Positions 1 through 7,612 are shown, counted from the first letter of the stretch. The stretch: 17,328 nt of DNA from Spirochaetales bacterium (GCA_028723145.1 JAQYFM010000087.1:1-17328), one strand, 5' to 3'. Notes: generated by a model not told the origin, from the letters alone. Made by a program: numbers and translations.

Positions 1-41
1 CCTATAGCACCTCCACCTATTACTAGAGCATCATATAACAT
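1..41 (-). CDS. FAD/NAD(P)-binding oxidoreductase, N-terminus only
   Basis: Only the first 13-14 codons are inside the window; the gene continues past position 1. The peptide MLYDALVIGGGAIG is a beta strand followed by the GxGxxG dinucleotide-binding loop (GGGAIG) that opens FAD-dependent oxidoreductases such as GlpA/DadA-type enzymes. I prefer the ATG at 41 because a GAGG sequence lies 7 nt upstream. The ATG at 47 is in frame but sits one base after that GAGG, too close for normal initiation. Substrate and family cannot be set from so few residues. Confidence 0.6.
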   Translation of the reverse strand, partial: MLYDALVIGGGAI

Positions 42-95
42 TTTCATACCTCGAAATTATTTTATCATAGGCTAATTTGATATGTTAGCTAATTC

Positions 96-431
96 TTATA
101 ATTCTAGCATCACACATAGTGGGTAGTGGTCAGAAAGAGTACTACCAGGAATATAGAAAAGAGGAGATGAAGCCATTAATGGTTTGAAGTCTATTACCAT
201 CATTTTATCAATACCTTCTACCAAATACTCCCCATCTGTTAGGCCAAGACACGGGAAGGTCATTGGATGAGGTTCATGCAAGAGAGTAAAAACATCCTTA
301 AACCCAGCTTCCTGCAACATTCTTCCTGGATGTAAAGGATCATTGAAATCACCAGCTATAAAAACTGGTAAAGAACCATAGATTTTTGGAAACTTCTTTA
401 CTATATCATGTGCTTCCCTATGTCTCTGACT
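96..431 (-). pseudogene. Endonuclease/exonuclease/phosphatase (EEP) family, 3' fragment
   Basis: The frame ending at the TAA at 96-98 reads REAHDIVKKFPKIYG, then FIAGDFNDPLHPGRM, and finishes SDHYPLCVMLEL. GDFND and SDHYP are the two C-terminal signature motifs of the Mg-dependent EEP fold (DNase I, ExoIII, sphingomyelinase, secreted nucleases and phosphatases); the Asp-His of SDH and the D and N of GDFND are active-site residues in the family. About 110 codons remain of an expected 250-300. The N-terminal half, with its metal-binding Glu and first catalytic His, is absent. Upstream the frame runs straight into the end hairpin of a decayed IS element and meets a stop codon there. An internal ATG at 318-320 gives a 74-residue open frame, but that could not fold as a complete enzyme. 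I infer that the gene was broken by the IS and its 5' half then lost. Confidence 0.7.
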
Positions 432-433
432 GC

Positions 434-455
434 TCCCACGGGCAAGCCCGAGGGG
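434..455. repeat. IS200/IS605-type right-end hairpin
   Basis: CCCACGGGC and GCCCGAGGG face each other across two bases (AA), giving an almost complete stem with one A-A mismatch. Subterminal imperfect palindromes of this type are what the HUH transposase TnpA recognises at IS200/IS605 ends. It lies downstream of the tnpB remnant, as expected for the right end, and directly beside the EEP fragment. The GC-rich composition contrasts with the AT-rich surroundings. Confidence 0.55.
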
Positions 456-627
456 TTCTGATTACCAAGTGTAGCTTGTAATCGTACATCATTTTCAGAC
501 TTTGGAGTTACAATTATAAGTCTATTTGAATCAGGACTTTCATTACCAAGCAGTCCTACGACCACATTAGCAGTAAATTTCTGCTTTCCAGCAAGGAAGT
601 ACAGTCAAGCTCCCTGTTATTAATCTT

Positions 628-1200
628 CTAAACTATTTTAATTCCACTGTTTAATACTTTAATCTTATTAACCTTAATCCTTTCTATCAGTTTTTTCTCC
701 TTATCGTAAAATTTATCAAATTCCACTATGCATTTATCTCTGTCTATGTTCTGTGTCCCAAAATCGTAGCAATAGAGCAAGTATGATGAATACAAATCTC
801 TCTGCACCTCAGTACCATCTCGAAGTTTGTACAATCTATCAGATAGCTTCTTCTTGATATAATTATTCGAAACCTCGATATATGTACCGCCTGTCACTTT
901 GAATTTCTTTTGTACAGTGGTCTGAAATTTAGAAGGGCACCTGTTCTTTATTGTTTTGAATAATTTTATAGCACTGATACTCTTTAGAGTTCTTACAACA
1001 TCGCATGGAGCGACTGTCTATGGAACATCAATAAATATATGTATATGGTCAGCCATTACTTCAAGTGCCTTAATATGATAGTTATAATCATCACAGATTT
1101 TATATAGTATTTCTATAATGGCTTTCTCTACATTACCTTCCAATACTGAAAATCTAAACTTCGGACACCAGATAATGTGATATTGTATCAAGTATTTACA
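628..1200 (-). pseudogene. TnpA-TnpB in-frame deletion chimera with internal stop
   Basis: Read from 1200 downwards, the frame gives KYLIQYHIIWCPKFRFSVLE and later EVMADHIHIFIDVP. This is the start of an IS200 TnpA (Y1 transposase), with the HIH metal-binding pair intact. An in-frame TAG lies at 1018-1020, and a TGA at 1201-1203 blocks the N-terminal side. The frame then reads TVAPCDVVRTLKSISAIKLF, still TnpA, and passes without a shift into TNPB-type sequence: NRCPSKFQTTVQKKF, GGTYIEVSNNYIKKKLSDR and VQRDLYSSYLLYC, ending at the TAG at 628-630. The Asp in VQRDLYS corresponds to the last RuvC acidic residue of TnpB; the earlier catalytic Asp and Glu and the TnpA catalytic Tyr are lost. An 89-residue open frame remains after an internal ATG at 895-897, but it should not be functional. 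The family assignment rests on recognised motifs. Confidence 0.75.
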
Positions 1201-1228
1201 TCATTATTTAAGCTAATTAATGCCCAAG

Positions 1229-1253
1229 AGTAGCAGAGATTTTCTCTGCTACT
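1229..1253 (-). terminator. Terminator hairpin after the esterase gene
   Basis: AGTAGCAGAGA and TCTCTGCTACT form a perfect 11-bp stem with a 3-base loop, 11 bases after the esterase stop codon. The minus-strand tail (CTTGGGCATTAATT) is not a clean T run, so termination may be partial. Position and stem strength favour a transcription end for the operon to its right. Confidence 0.6.
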
Positions 1254-1264
1254 ACCAAAGGGTT

Positions 1265-2011
1265 TTATTTGATAATAAATTTCTCAAAGAAGTAAGGAAG
1301 CTGTTTTCTCCACCATGGCCAATCATGGTTTACGTCATAGCCCCAATAATCTGAGAAATGAGGAATCCCCATCTTAGTTAAGATTTCATCAAGTTCTCTT
1401 GTGCCTCTTAATAAGTCTTCCTCCCATGCTCCTTGACCACAGCAGGTAATGATATCGCTATTTTTATAGAGCTCTATCCAAGGGTGGTCAGCTGGCATAT
1501 TTCTCAAAAAAGCTGCAGGACAGTTATCATAAAGAGTACTATCCATATAGGAACCAAAGAATAAATTTGAATTAAAAGTTCCAGAAAGAGAAACCATTGC
1601 ACCAAACTTATCAGGGCGGCGGAAGAAAAAGTTACCTGCATGATAACCTCCCATAGAACAACCAATTGCAATTGCTCTTTCCTTATTACCGCACTGTCTT
1701 TTTGCAGATGGATAAAGTTCATCAATAATATAGTGGTACCATTTCTCTTGGTTATAAGCTCTAGTTGCACCATCTAAGGTTTTTGATGACCATGATATTT
1801 CATCTAAAGAGTCTGCAAGCACAAGATAGATTTTTCCACTCTCAATGTATGGCATTAATGTATCAACCATACCAAAGTTTTCAAAGTCGTAATATCTACC
1901 ATTTTGAGGAGCAAAGGCAATACAAAGTCTACCACCTCTCTTTCCAAAGGTTTTGTAAGTCATATCGCGGTCTAAAACCTTAGAAAAAGATGTTCTAATT
2001 TTTCCTTCCAT
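1265..2011 (-). CDS. Alpha/beta-hydrolase, esterase family (PF00756-like)
   Basis: A 248-residue protein with no signal peptide, so probably cytoplasmic. The nucleophile elbow is GCSMGGYHAG (residues 117-126, Ser119), and a C-terminal NHDWPWW (His229) supplies the likely catalytic His. The acidic residue is probably in the GQGAWEED segment (193-199). The arrangement matches small serine esterases related to esterase D, S-formylglutathione hydrolase and trehalose mycolyltransferase. The substrate is unknown; an acyl ester or amide is the general expectation. Its ATG overlaps the stop codon of the ATP-grasp gene (TAATG), and an AGGAG-type site lies inside the end of that gene, so the two are translationally coupled and probably act together. 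It is the last gene before a strong hairpin. Confidence 0.8.
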   Translation of the reverse strand: MEGKIRTSFSKVLDRDMTYKTFGKRGGRLCIAFAPQNGRYYDFENFGMVDTLMPYIESGKIYLVLADSLDEISWSSKTLDGATRAYNQEKWYHYIIDELYPSAKRQCGNKERAIAIGCSMGGYHAGNFFFRRPDKFGAMVSLSGTFNSNLFFGSYMDSTLYDNCPAAFLRNMPADHPWIELYKNSDIITCCGQGAWEEDLLRGTRELDEILTKMGIPHFSDYWGYDVNHDWPWWRKQLPYFFEKFIIK

Positions 2012-3204
2012 TAAGCTCTCTCCTCTACAAAGTTAATAAATTCAAGAGCTGCTTTCTCATCATCTGCATGAGCTGTAAACATATAGTTACCCATTGCATC
2101 ATACCAAAGAGCTGGAAGACGTTCTGCCATAACTATTTTACCTTCATACTTCTTCATTACCTCATCATATGAGTGCTTATATGAGTAGTTATCTCTTCTA
2201 GATGCATATACACAGAAGTGGTCTTTACCAAGGTCTGGAACAAGGCGTTTATCAGAAGTAACCATATCAGCCCAAATTTGATAAACATCTGTAGCATGTG
2301 CCCAGTTCATCATATCAGGAGTGTAACCACCAGCTGGTCTCATGTTAACCTCTAAGCCTACGAAATCACCCTTTTTACCAAGGCCTTTCTTATCTTTCTT
2401 CAAGCGGAAGAACTCAAGGTGTACAAATCTTGATTTAACATCAAATGCCTTAACAGTAGCTCTACCTAATGTCTTTAAATTTTCAGGTACATCAGCTGCT
2501 GTGTAGTAGTCTAGATCAAGTTTGTTATTTACAATATCTGCAATTGAAGGTGGCCAAAGAGTCATAGACTCAAAGAGTGGTTCACACTTTGAGTTGGTAA
2601 TTACATCGTAAGAGACGATATCACCTTCAATAAATTCTTCCATTACATAGTCATAATTAGGCTTGACCTTAAAATAGTTCTCAAGTTCCTCATCAGATGT
2701 AATTTTAAATGTATGAGCAGCACCAACACCACACTCAGGCTTTGCAATAATTGGGTATCCTCCAATTTCATCAATAAACTTCTTTGCTTTTTTGAGGTCA
2801 CTTACCTTATGAATTCTTGCAACAGAAACACCAGCCTTAATGTAATATTTCTTCATTTCATACTTGGATTTATATTTTTTAATACCCTTAGAATCTACTC
2901 CTGTTGTGATATTAAAATCTGTTCTAAGTTTTGCATCTTGCTCAAGCCAATACTCATTATTTGATTCAAGCCAATCGATTTTTCCATACTTAAATGCAAA
3001 GAACGCAACTGCTCTATACATTTCATCATAGCTTTCCATGTTATTAACACGGTAATACTCAGTAATTGAATCCTTTAACTGACTCGATAATGCATCATAT
3101 GGAGTATCTCCAATAGCAAGTACATTAACACCATTCTTCTTTAAACGTGAGCAGAAATTCCAATATGTATGTGGAAACTGCGGAGAAATAAATATAAAAT
3201 TCAT
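2011..3204 (-). CDS. ATP-grasp domain ligase, carbamoyl-phosphate-synthase-like
   Basis: A 397-residue protein. Residues 1-50 form a pre-ATP-grasp Rossmann-like start (MNFIFISPQFPHTYW). The ATP-grasp core follows: PIIAKPECGVGAAH (151-164, with Lys155 and the glycine-rich loop), VMEEFIEGD (187-195, adenine/ribose side) and the Mg-binding segments VHLEFFR (261-267) and GLEVNMRPAGG (283-293). The family joins a carboxylate, through an acyl-phosphate, to an amine or thiol. CarB itself is far longer, so this is a stand-alone ligase of unknown substrate. GGAGG lies 9 nt before the ATG. The gap to the upstream DUF262 gene is 56 bp on the same strand with no hairpin seen, so it may be cotranscribed with that pair or use the weak promoter at 3226-3255. 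Confidence 0.85.
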   Translation of the reverse strand: MNFIFISPQFPHTYWNFCSRLKKNGVNVLAIGDTPYDALSSQLKDSITEYYRVNNMESYDEMYRAVAFFAFKYGKIDWLESNNEYWLEQDAKLRTDFNITTGVDSKGIKKYKSKYEMKKYYIKAGVSVARIHKVSDLKKAKKFIDEIGGYPIIAKPECGVGAAHTFKITSDEELENYFKVKPNYDYVMEEFIEGDIVSYDVITNSKCEPLFESMTLWPPSIADIVNNKLDLDYYTAADVPENLKTLGRATVKAFDVKSRFVHLEFFRLKKDKKGLGKKGDFVGLEVNMRPAGGYTPDMMNWAHATDVYQIWADMVTSDKRLVPDLGKDHFCVYASRRDNYSYKHSYDEVMKKYEGKIVMAERLPALWYDAMGNYMFTAHADDEKAALEFINFVEERA

Positions 3205-3225
3205 CGGGTAAAGCCTCCAAAATCC

Positions 3226-3255
3226 AATATACGAAATAATAGACTTTAATGGGAA
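3226..3255 (-). promoter_or_regulatory. Possible sigma-70 promoter for ATP-grasp/esterase
   Basis: On the minus strand TTCCCA and TATATT are separated by 18 bases, about 20 bases upstream of the ATP-grasp gene. The -10 is a 5/6 match and the -35 a 4/6 match. It would allow these two genes to be expressed apart from the DUF262 pair. The gap is AT-rich, so a chance match is possible. Confidence 0.25.
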
Positions 3256-3260
3256 GTAAG

Positions 3261-4610
3261 TTATTTAACTTCTACTAATTTTTCATTTTCAATAATTAAA
3301 TATGGTGGTGACTGTAAGTCCTTTTCATAGTAATTTTGCTTATATAACTCATAACGCTGAGAGGAAAAGCTTAAAGATTTTAAGAAATTTAATACTTCTA
3401 CTCCGGATGCATTTACATTGCCTTTTAAAAACTTAAAGAGAGGCATTAACCACTCTTTATGGTCAAGTGAGGATGCATATAAGCTTTCAATATTTACAAT
3501 ATCTCTATTTAAAGCCTCAAATGCAGGAGTATATTCATTTAAATCTCTATACCTTAATAAACACCACCCTTCACTATTTCTTTTAACGACATAAGTATCA
3601 AAAAGATAACGTAGTATTAAAGTATTATATAAAAAGCACTTTACTTCTTCTCTATCTAAAGACTTAAGAAAGGCACAAATATTTAATATTTGTTTATCGT
3701 CACATCTATTTTCTTTATTTAATACTAATTCAACTGCATAGAGGATAAATTCTTCAAATGTGATTATAGGAAAGAACACTCCACCCTTTTCACTTCTAAC
3801 AGCAGGTCGAATAAACTCTTCGCTATCAAATACAAGAGCATCTTCTAGGGTACAGGTAATATTATCTTTATCCCCTTCTGTGTGCGATGTTATCATTTTC
3901 CACCAAGAAGAGTAATCACTCTCCAAAAGAGGCGCAACACCATCACCATAAATCATTCTATTGTATAATCGTTCCGGTATACAGCCCGCTAGAAATCCAG
4001 AGAACGAATCAAGACCCTTCCAAATTACTTTAGCTATCTCCCTTTCCTTTGGATCTTCTAGCTTTTCAAGAAGATATGAAAAAACAACATCTCCCTTTGT
4101 GCATTGTAATCCTCTTGAATTCATAATTTTAAAGTAATGGTTTAAATCAGTTGAACTACTTAAAGTGGTTCTTAATATATAAACATGCTCTCTTAAATAC
4201 TCAAAAAAAGCTTCTTTATCTGTTTTTTCTAACTCAGATTTTAATATTTGAGCTGACTTAAAGAAACGGTGTCCACTCCCTGTTTTACCTTTTTGTAGCT
4301 CCTCCAAGCTCTTTACTGATGATGGTCTTGCTTCATAGGATAAATTAATTTTCTTTCCATCTCCTGATAAAGAAAAGAGCAAAGAAAGCACTGTAAGACG
4401 TTGCTGTCCATCAACTAATTCATAGTAACCATCAATAAAAAAGGTAACAAGAGAACCCATATAATACTCTTCTTTGCCTTCTTTTCTTGAATCCTCAATA
4501 TCCTTAACAAGTCTAATTAATTCGCCTTCACTCCAAGCAAATTCTCTTTGATAAACTGGGATAATATATTTATCACTATCAAGTAGTGCACCAAGCTTTA
4601 ATAAATCCAT
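3261..4610 (-). CDS. DUF262 (GmrS-like) protein, canonical motifs
   Basis: A 449-residue protein. The DUF262 signature is complete: IPVYQREFAW (17-26), the GSLVTFF strand (52-58), DGQQRLTVL (67-75) and FKIMNSRG (160-167). In GmrSD-type IV restriction enzymes, and in the related BrxU and SspE proteins, this ParB-like domain binds and hydrolyses NTPs through the DGQQR motif and licenses a nuclease domain (DUF1524/HNH). I see no HxxP-type DUF1524 or HNH motif in the remaining 280 residues, which look helical, so any nuclease would have to be elsewhere. The ATG is preceded by GGAG at 5 nt, and only 2 nt separate it from the stop of the upstream partner gene, so the two are clearly coexpressed. 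A phage-defence or modification-sensing role is an inference from the family. Confidence 0.85.
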   Translation of the reverse strand: MDLLKLGALLDSDKYIIPVYQREFAWSEGELIRLVKDIEDSRKEGKEEYYMGSLVTFFIDGYYELVDGQQRLTVLSLLFSLSGDGKKINLSYEARPSSVKSLEELQKGKTGSGHRFFKSAQILKSELEKTDKEAFFEYLREHVYILRTTLSSSTDLNHYFKIMNSRGLQCTKGDVVFSYLLEKLEDPKEREIAKVIWKGLDSFSGFLAGCIPERLYNRMIYGDGVAPLLESDYSSWWKMITSHTEGDKDNITCTLEDALVFDSEEFIRPAVRSEKGGVFFPIITFEEFILYAVELVLNKENRCDDKQILNICAFLKSLDREEVKCFLYNTLILRYLFDTYVVKRNSEGWCLLRYRDLNEYTPAFEALNRDIVNIESLYASSLDHKEWLMPLFKFLKGNVNASGVEVLNFLKSLSFSSQRYELYKQNYYEKDLQSPPYLIIENEKLVEVK

Positions 4611-4612
4611 AA

Positions 4613-5806
4613 CTACTCCAATTTAAGGAAAATATCAAAATCTCTATCAAAATCGATATCTCTAACAGGTCCCTTAGTTCTAAAGACGATGTTTTTCATT
4701 CCATCTAATCTTAAAGCTAAGTTGTATGCTAAAACCTCTTCAACATCGGAAGCATACCTAATTACACTTAACATGGAAGAATCCTTATCTAATACATATT
4801 CATTTAATCTTGAAAGTGTAACCGATGCATTCTCATATAAAGGTGCAAACGAATACTTAAAGAGCTTAGTTAATAGTATTTCTGTTTTGCTTCCAAAGCG
4901 GTCAGCTGCAAATAGTGCTAAAGCTAAAAATAAATCATAACATCTTTCTTGACTTGGATTAGTTAAATCAACGGTCTTTAATACTTCAGGTATTTGTCTA
5001 TTAATCATTTTCTTTACACTTCTAAGTAAATAGAGGTAGTGAAAGGTATGGTCGAAAAACCATTTACCGTTAATCATTGGACTTTCAAGGCAAAACAAAG
5101 AGCTTAATACTCTCTTTACATATGGGTAATCACGATTTTTTTCAACGCCCTCGAACAAGAAAGCTTGTTCCTTCGTAAGTGGGCAAGTCCCCTCACCTCG
5201 TAAATAGTGCCATAACATTGATTGTAGCATAAAAAGATGTAATAGTTCTTGTTTATCAAAGCTCTCCCACTTTTGTACAGCCTCAATTTTTTCCTCTTCA
5301 CTATCACATCTCATAGATACTAAGTGATAAGCCTTTAAAATATCAGCCATATCAAGCTCACGTCCTCTTTCATGTCCACTATCAAAGAAACTAAAGCAAT
5401 CGGAGATATCATCTGCTTTAATAACAGTTATATAGGTATTGTTAAATAGAGCTTGTTTAAAAGCCTCTTTATCAAAACCATCGATACTTTTTTTAATTAT
5501 TCTCCAATTTTCTTTTATTCTTCTTAACTCTTCTGGAGTCCAGCTCTTTTCCAGTACAGGATGTTTTAAATTAAAGTATTTAAAAATTAATGATAGTGTG
5601 ATTACTCTTGATAATCCATCAACTAAATCATCTTTATTAAAGATAATTGTACCAAGGGGATATGATGTTTTACTTATAGCAATATCTCTAACAAGCTCTG
5701 CTGTCTTAATACCATCCCAGGTGTAAATACTTTTATATGTAGGTAAATGATCTATATTAGAAAGTAATTCTTCTATAGAGCTATCATAGACTGTTACTTT
5801 TCCCAT
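4613..5806 (-). CDS. Degenerate DUF262 partner protein
   Basis: A 397-residue protein that follows the same plan as its downstream neighbour but with altered key residues. LPTYKSIYTW (21-30) replaces the usual P-x-YQR-x-Y-x-W, DGLSRVITL (63-71) replaces DGQQRLTTL, and HERGRELDMADILKAY (145-160) matches the family's N-x-RG-x-x-L-x-x-x-DILK segment. Loss of both the YQR and DGQQR glutamines suggests a subunit that keeps the fold but has weak or no NTPase activity. No nuclease motif is seen. The start is fixed by the family N-terminus; there is no clear Shine-Dalgarno sequence before it, so translation may be weak. The gene begins about 40 bp past the groEL terminator and is the first of a possible four-gene run. 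Assignment to DUF262 rests on motif alignment by eye. Confidence 0.7.
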   Translation of the reverse strand: MGKVTVYDSSIEELLSNIDHLPTYKSIYTWDGIKTAELVRDIAISKTSYPLGTIIFNKDDLVDGLSRVITLSLIFKYFNLKHPVLEKSWTPEELRRIKENWRIIKKSIDGFDKEAFKQALFNNTYITVIKADDISDCFSFFDSGHERGRELDMADILKAYHLVSMRCDSEEEKIEAVQKWESFDKQELLHLFMLQSMLWHYLRGEGTCPLTKEQAFLFEGVEKNRDYPYVKRVLSSLFCLESPMINGKWFFDHTFHYLYLLRSVKKMINRQIPEVLKTVDLTNPSQERCYDLFLALALFAADRFGSKTEILLTKLFKYSFAPLYENASVTLSRLNEYVLDKDSSMLSVIRYASDVEEVLAYNLALRLDGMKNIVFRTKGPVRDIDFDRDFDIFLKLE

Positions 5807-5842
5807 GTGAGAAAAAATAGCATAAATAAAAAATAGAATCTA

Positions 5843-5884
5843 ATAAAAAACTAGCTCCAAAGACCTTTATTAATCCTTGGAGCT
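5843..5884 (-). terminator. Rho-independent terminator of groEL
   Basis: On the minus strand AGCTCCAA and TTGGAGCT pair as an 8-bp stem (extendable by one pair past a mismatch), followed by TAGTTTTTTATT. It starts 22 bases after the groEL stop codon. It separates groEL from the DUF262 pair. Confidence 0.8.
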
Positions 5885-5906
5885 ATTAATTAACTATTAA
5901 TAGTTA

Positions 5907-7535
5907 TTACATCATTCCCATTTCAGGGTTGCCAGCTGGCATCTGAGGAGCTGGTGCAGGAATATCTGTAACAGCACACTCTGTTGTTAAGATTAATGAT
6001 GCAATTGAAGCTGCGTTCTGGAGAGCAGATCTTGTAACCTTAGCTGGGTCAATAATACCTGCCTCAACCATGTTAACCCACTTCATAGCATTAGCATCGA
6101 AGCCAACACCCTTCTTCTCATTCTTACAGTGGTCAGCAATAACTGCGCCGTCTAAGCCTGCATTTGCAGCAATCTGTCTGATTGGCTCTTCAAGAGCTCT
6201 CTTAACGATGTTAAAACCAACCTTCTCATCCTCAGTAAGATCTGAAAGATCCTGAGCCTGAAGAGCATTAACTGCCTGAACAAGAGCAACACCACCACCT
6301 GGGATAACACCTTCTTCGATAGCAGCACGAGTTGCAGAAAGAGCATCCTCTACTCTGTGCTTCTTTTCCTTAAGTTCAACTTCTGTAGCTGCACCAACGT
6401 TGATAAGAGCAACGCCACCTGCAAGCTTAGCAAGACGCTCCTGGAGCTTCTCTCTATCGTAATCAGATGTGCAATCAGCAATCTGGTTCTTAATCTGAGC
6501 AATTCTGTCTCTAATAGCTTCTGTTGAACCTGCACCATTGATGATTGTTGTGTTTTCTTTCTCAACTTTAACACTCTTAGCTCTACCGAGGTTAGAGAGA
6601 TCAGCGTTCTCAAGCTTCATACCAAGCTCTTCTGTAATAACCTGACCACCTGTTAAAATTGCGATATCCTCAAGCATAGCCTTTCTTCTATCACCAAAGC
6701 CTGGAGCCTTAACAGCTACAACATTAATTGTACCTCTTACTGAGTTAAGTACTAATGTTGTGAGAGCTTCACCATCAACATCTTCAGCGATAATTAAAAG
6801 TCCCTTACCTGTCTGAACAACCTTCTCGAGAACAGGGAGAAGATCCTTCATGTTACTAATCTTCTTGTCGTAAATAAGGATGTATGGGTTTTCCATAACA
6901 CTTGTCATTGTGTCTCTGTTATTGCAGAAATAAGCAGAAAGGTAACCACGATCGAACTGCATACCTTCAACGAAGTCTACTGTAGTCTCGATTGTCTTTG
7001 ACTCCTCAACTGTGATAACACCATCTTTACCAACCTTATCCATTGCATTAGCAATTTCATCACCGATAGTTCTATCGTTATTTGCAGAAATAGATGCAAC
7101 TTGTGCGATTTCTTCCTTCTCCTGAATCATCTTTGCATCTTTCTTGATTTCTTCAACAGTGAGTTTTACAGCTTTGTCGATACCTCTTCTAATACCCATT
7201 GGGTTAACACCAGCAGCAACACTCTTCATACCTTCTTTTGTGATAGCATATGCAAGAACTGTAGCAGTAGTTGTACCGTCACCAGCAACATCGTTAGTCT
7301 TTGAAGCAACTTCCTTTAAAAGCTGAGCACCCATGTTTTCAAATGGATCTTCAAGTTCGATTTCACGAGCAACTGATACACCATCTTTTGTTACTGTAGG
7401 AGCACCATACTTTTTATCAAGAAGAACGAGTCTTCCCTTTGGTCCTAATGTTGTCATAACAGCCTTAGAAATTTTTTCAACACCGTTTACAAGAGACTTT
7501 CTTGCCTCTTCATTAAACTGCAACTGTTTAGCCAT
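5907..7535 (-). CDS. groL: 60-kDa chaperonin GroEL
   Basis: A full-length 542-residue GroEL. The N-terminal equatorial domain carries KYGAPTVTKDGVSVAREIEL and DVAGDGTTTATVLA (ATP/Mg site, with the catalytic Asp in GDGTT). The apical domain follows, then EEGVIPGGGVAL around residues 408-420, and it ends in a Met-rich NPEMGMM tail. It forms the double-ring folding chamber in the cytoplasm with GroES. No groES lies next to it: the upstream neighbour is the DUF92 gene. AGGAG lies 8 nt before the ATG. There is no CIRCE inverted repeat (TTAGCACTC-N9-GAGTGCTAA) in the 77-bp upstream gap, so HrcA control is not apparent at this site. Expression is likely from the promoter at 7581-7609, perhaps with read-through from the lemA operon, since I see no terminator in between. 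Confidence 0.98.
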   Translation of the reverse strand: MAKQLQFNEEARKSLVNGVEKISKAVMTTLGPKGRLVLLDKKYGAPTVTKDGVSVAREIELEDPFENMGAQLLKEVASKTNDVAGDGTTTATVLAYAITKEGMKSVAAGVNPMGIRRGIDKAVKLTVEEIKKDAKMIQEKEEIAQVASISANNDRTIGDEIANAMDKVGKDGVITVEESKTIETTVDFVEGMQFDRGYLSAYFCNNRDTMTSVMENPYILIYDKKISNMKDLLPVLEKVVQTGKGLLIIAEDVDGEALTTLVLNSVRGTINVVAVKAPGFGDRRKAMLEDIAILTGGQVITEELGMKLENADLSNLGRAKSVKVEKENTTIINGAGSTEAIRDRIAQIKNQIADCTSDYDREKLQERLAKLAGGVALINVGAATEVELKEKKHRVEDALSATRAAIEEGVIPGGGVALVQAVNALQAQDLSDLTEDEKVGFNIVKRALEEPIRQIAANAGLDGAVIADHCKNEKKGVGFDANAMKWVNMVEAGIIDPAKVTRSALQNAASIASLILTTECAVTDIPAPAPQMPAGNPEMGMM

Positions 7536-7580
7536 TTTTATATCTCCTTATATCATTACGTTTTCAAATTAACATGTGAT

Positions 7581-7609
7581 AAAATACTTAACTTTTAATT
7601 TATCGGCAA
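7581..7609 (-). promoter_or_regulatory. groL: Possible groEL promoter
   Basis: On the minus strand TTGCCG and TATTTT are 17 bases apart (4/6 matches each), just past the DUF92 stop codon and about 45 bases before the groEL ATG. The spacing is ideal but the hexamers are modest. A heat-shock sigma promoter was not recognised. Confidence 0.35.
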
Positions 7610-7612
7610 GGC

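Larger units (their letters stand above)
432..1203 (-). mobile_element. Collapsed IS200/IS605-family element (remnant)
   Basis: The segment contains, in minus-strand order, an N-terminally truncated IS200-type TnpA with its HxH motif, the C-terminal end of a TnpB protein, a noncoding stretch of about 190 bases, and a GC-rich imperfect hairpin at 434-455 of the kind that marks the right end of IS200/IS605 elements. Most of the middle is missing: the end of tnpA with the catalytic Tyr, and the first few hundred codons of tnpB. The left end is also missing, since the TnpA frame is cut before a start codon close to the terminator of the neighbouring esterase gene. The 441-627 stretch has an open third frame containing LGNQNPSGLPVGAVRD that runs through the hairpin; I treat it as the IS end and not as a gene. 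Borders are approximate. Confidence 0.75.

Noticed and set aside
441..600. Open third frame containing LGNQNPSGLPVGAVRD next to the IS hairpin
   Set aside because: It runs through the GC-rich terminal hairpin, has no start codon with a ribosome binding site, and matches no family I recognise. It is best read as noncoding IS end sequence.
1229..1253. Perfect 11-bp inverted repeat as an IS end
   Set aside because: IS200/IS605 elements lack simple terminal inverted repeats, and the structure sits just after the esterase stop codon, so a transcription terminator explains it better.
5116..5307. Small minus-strand open frame of 63 codons inside the degenerate DUF262 gene
   Set aside because: It lies in another frame of a gene supported by family motifs, and has a basic, unrecognised composition and no ribosome binding site.
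7536..7612. HrcA operator (CIRCE) before groEL
   Set aside because: No TTAGCACTC-N9-GAGTGCTAA or close variant is present on either strand.
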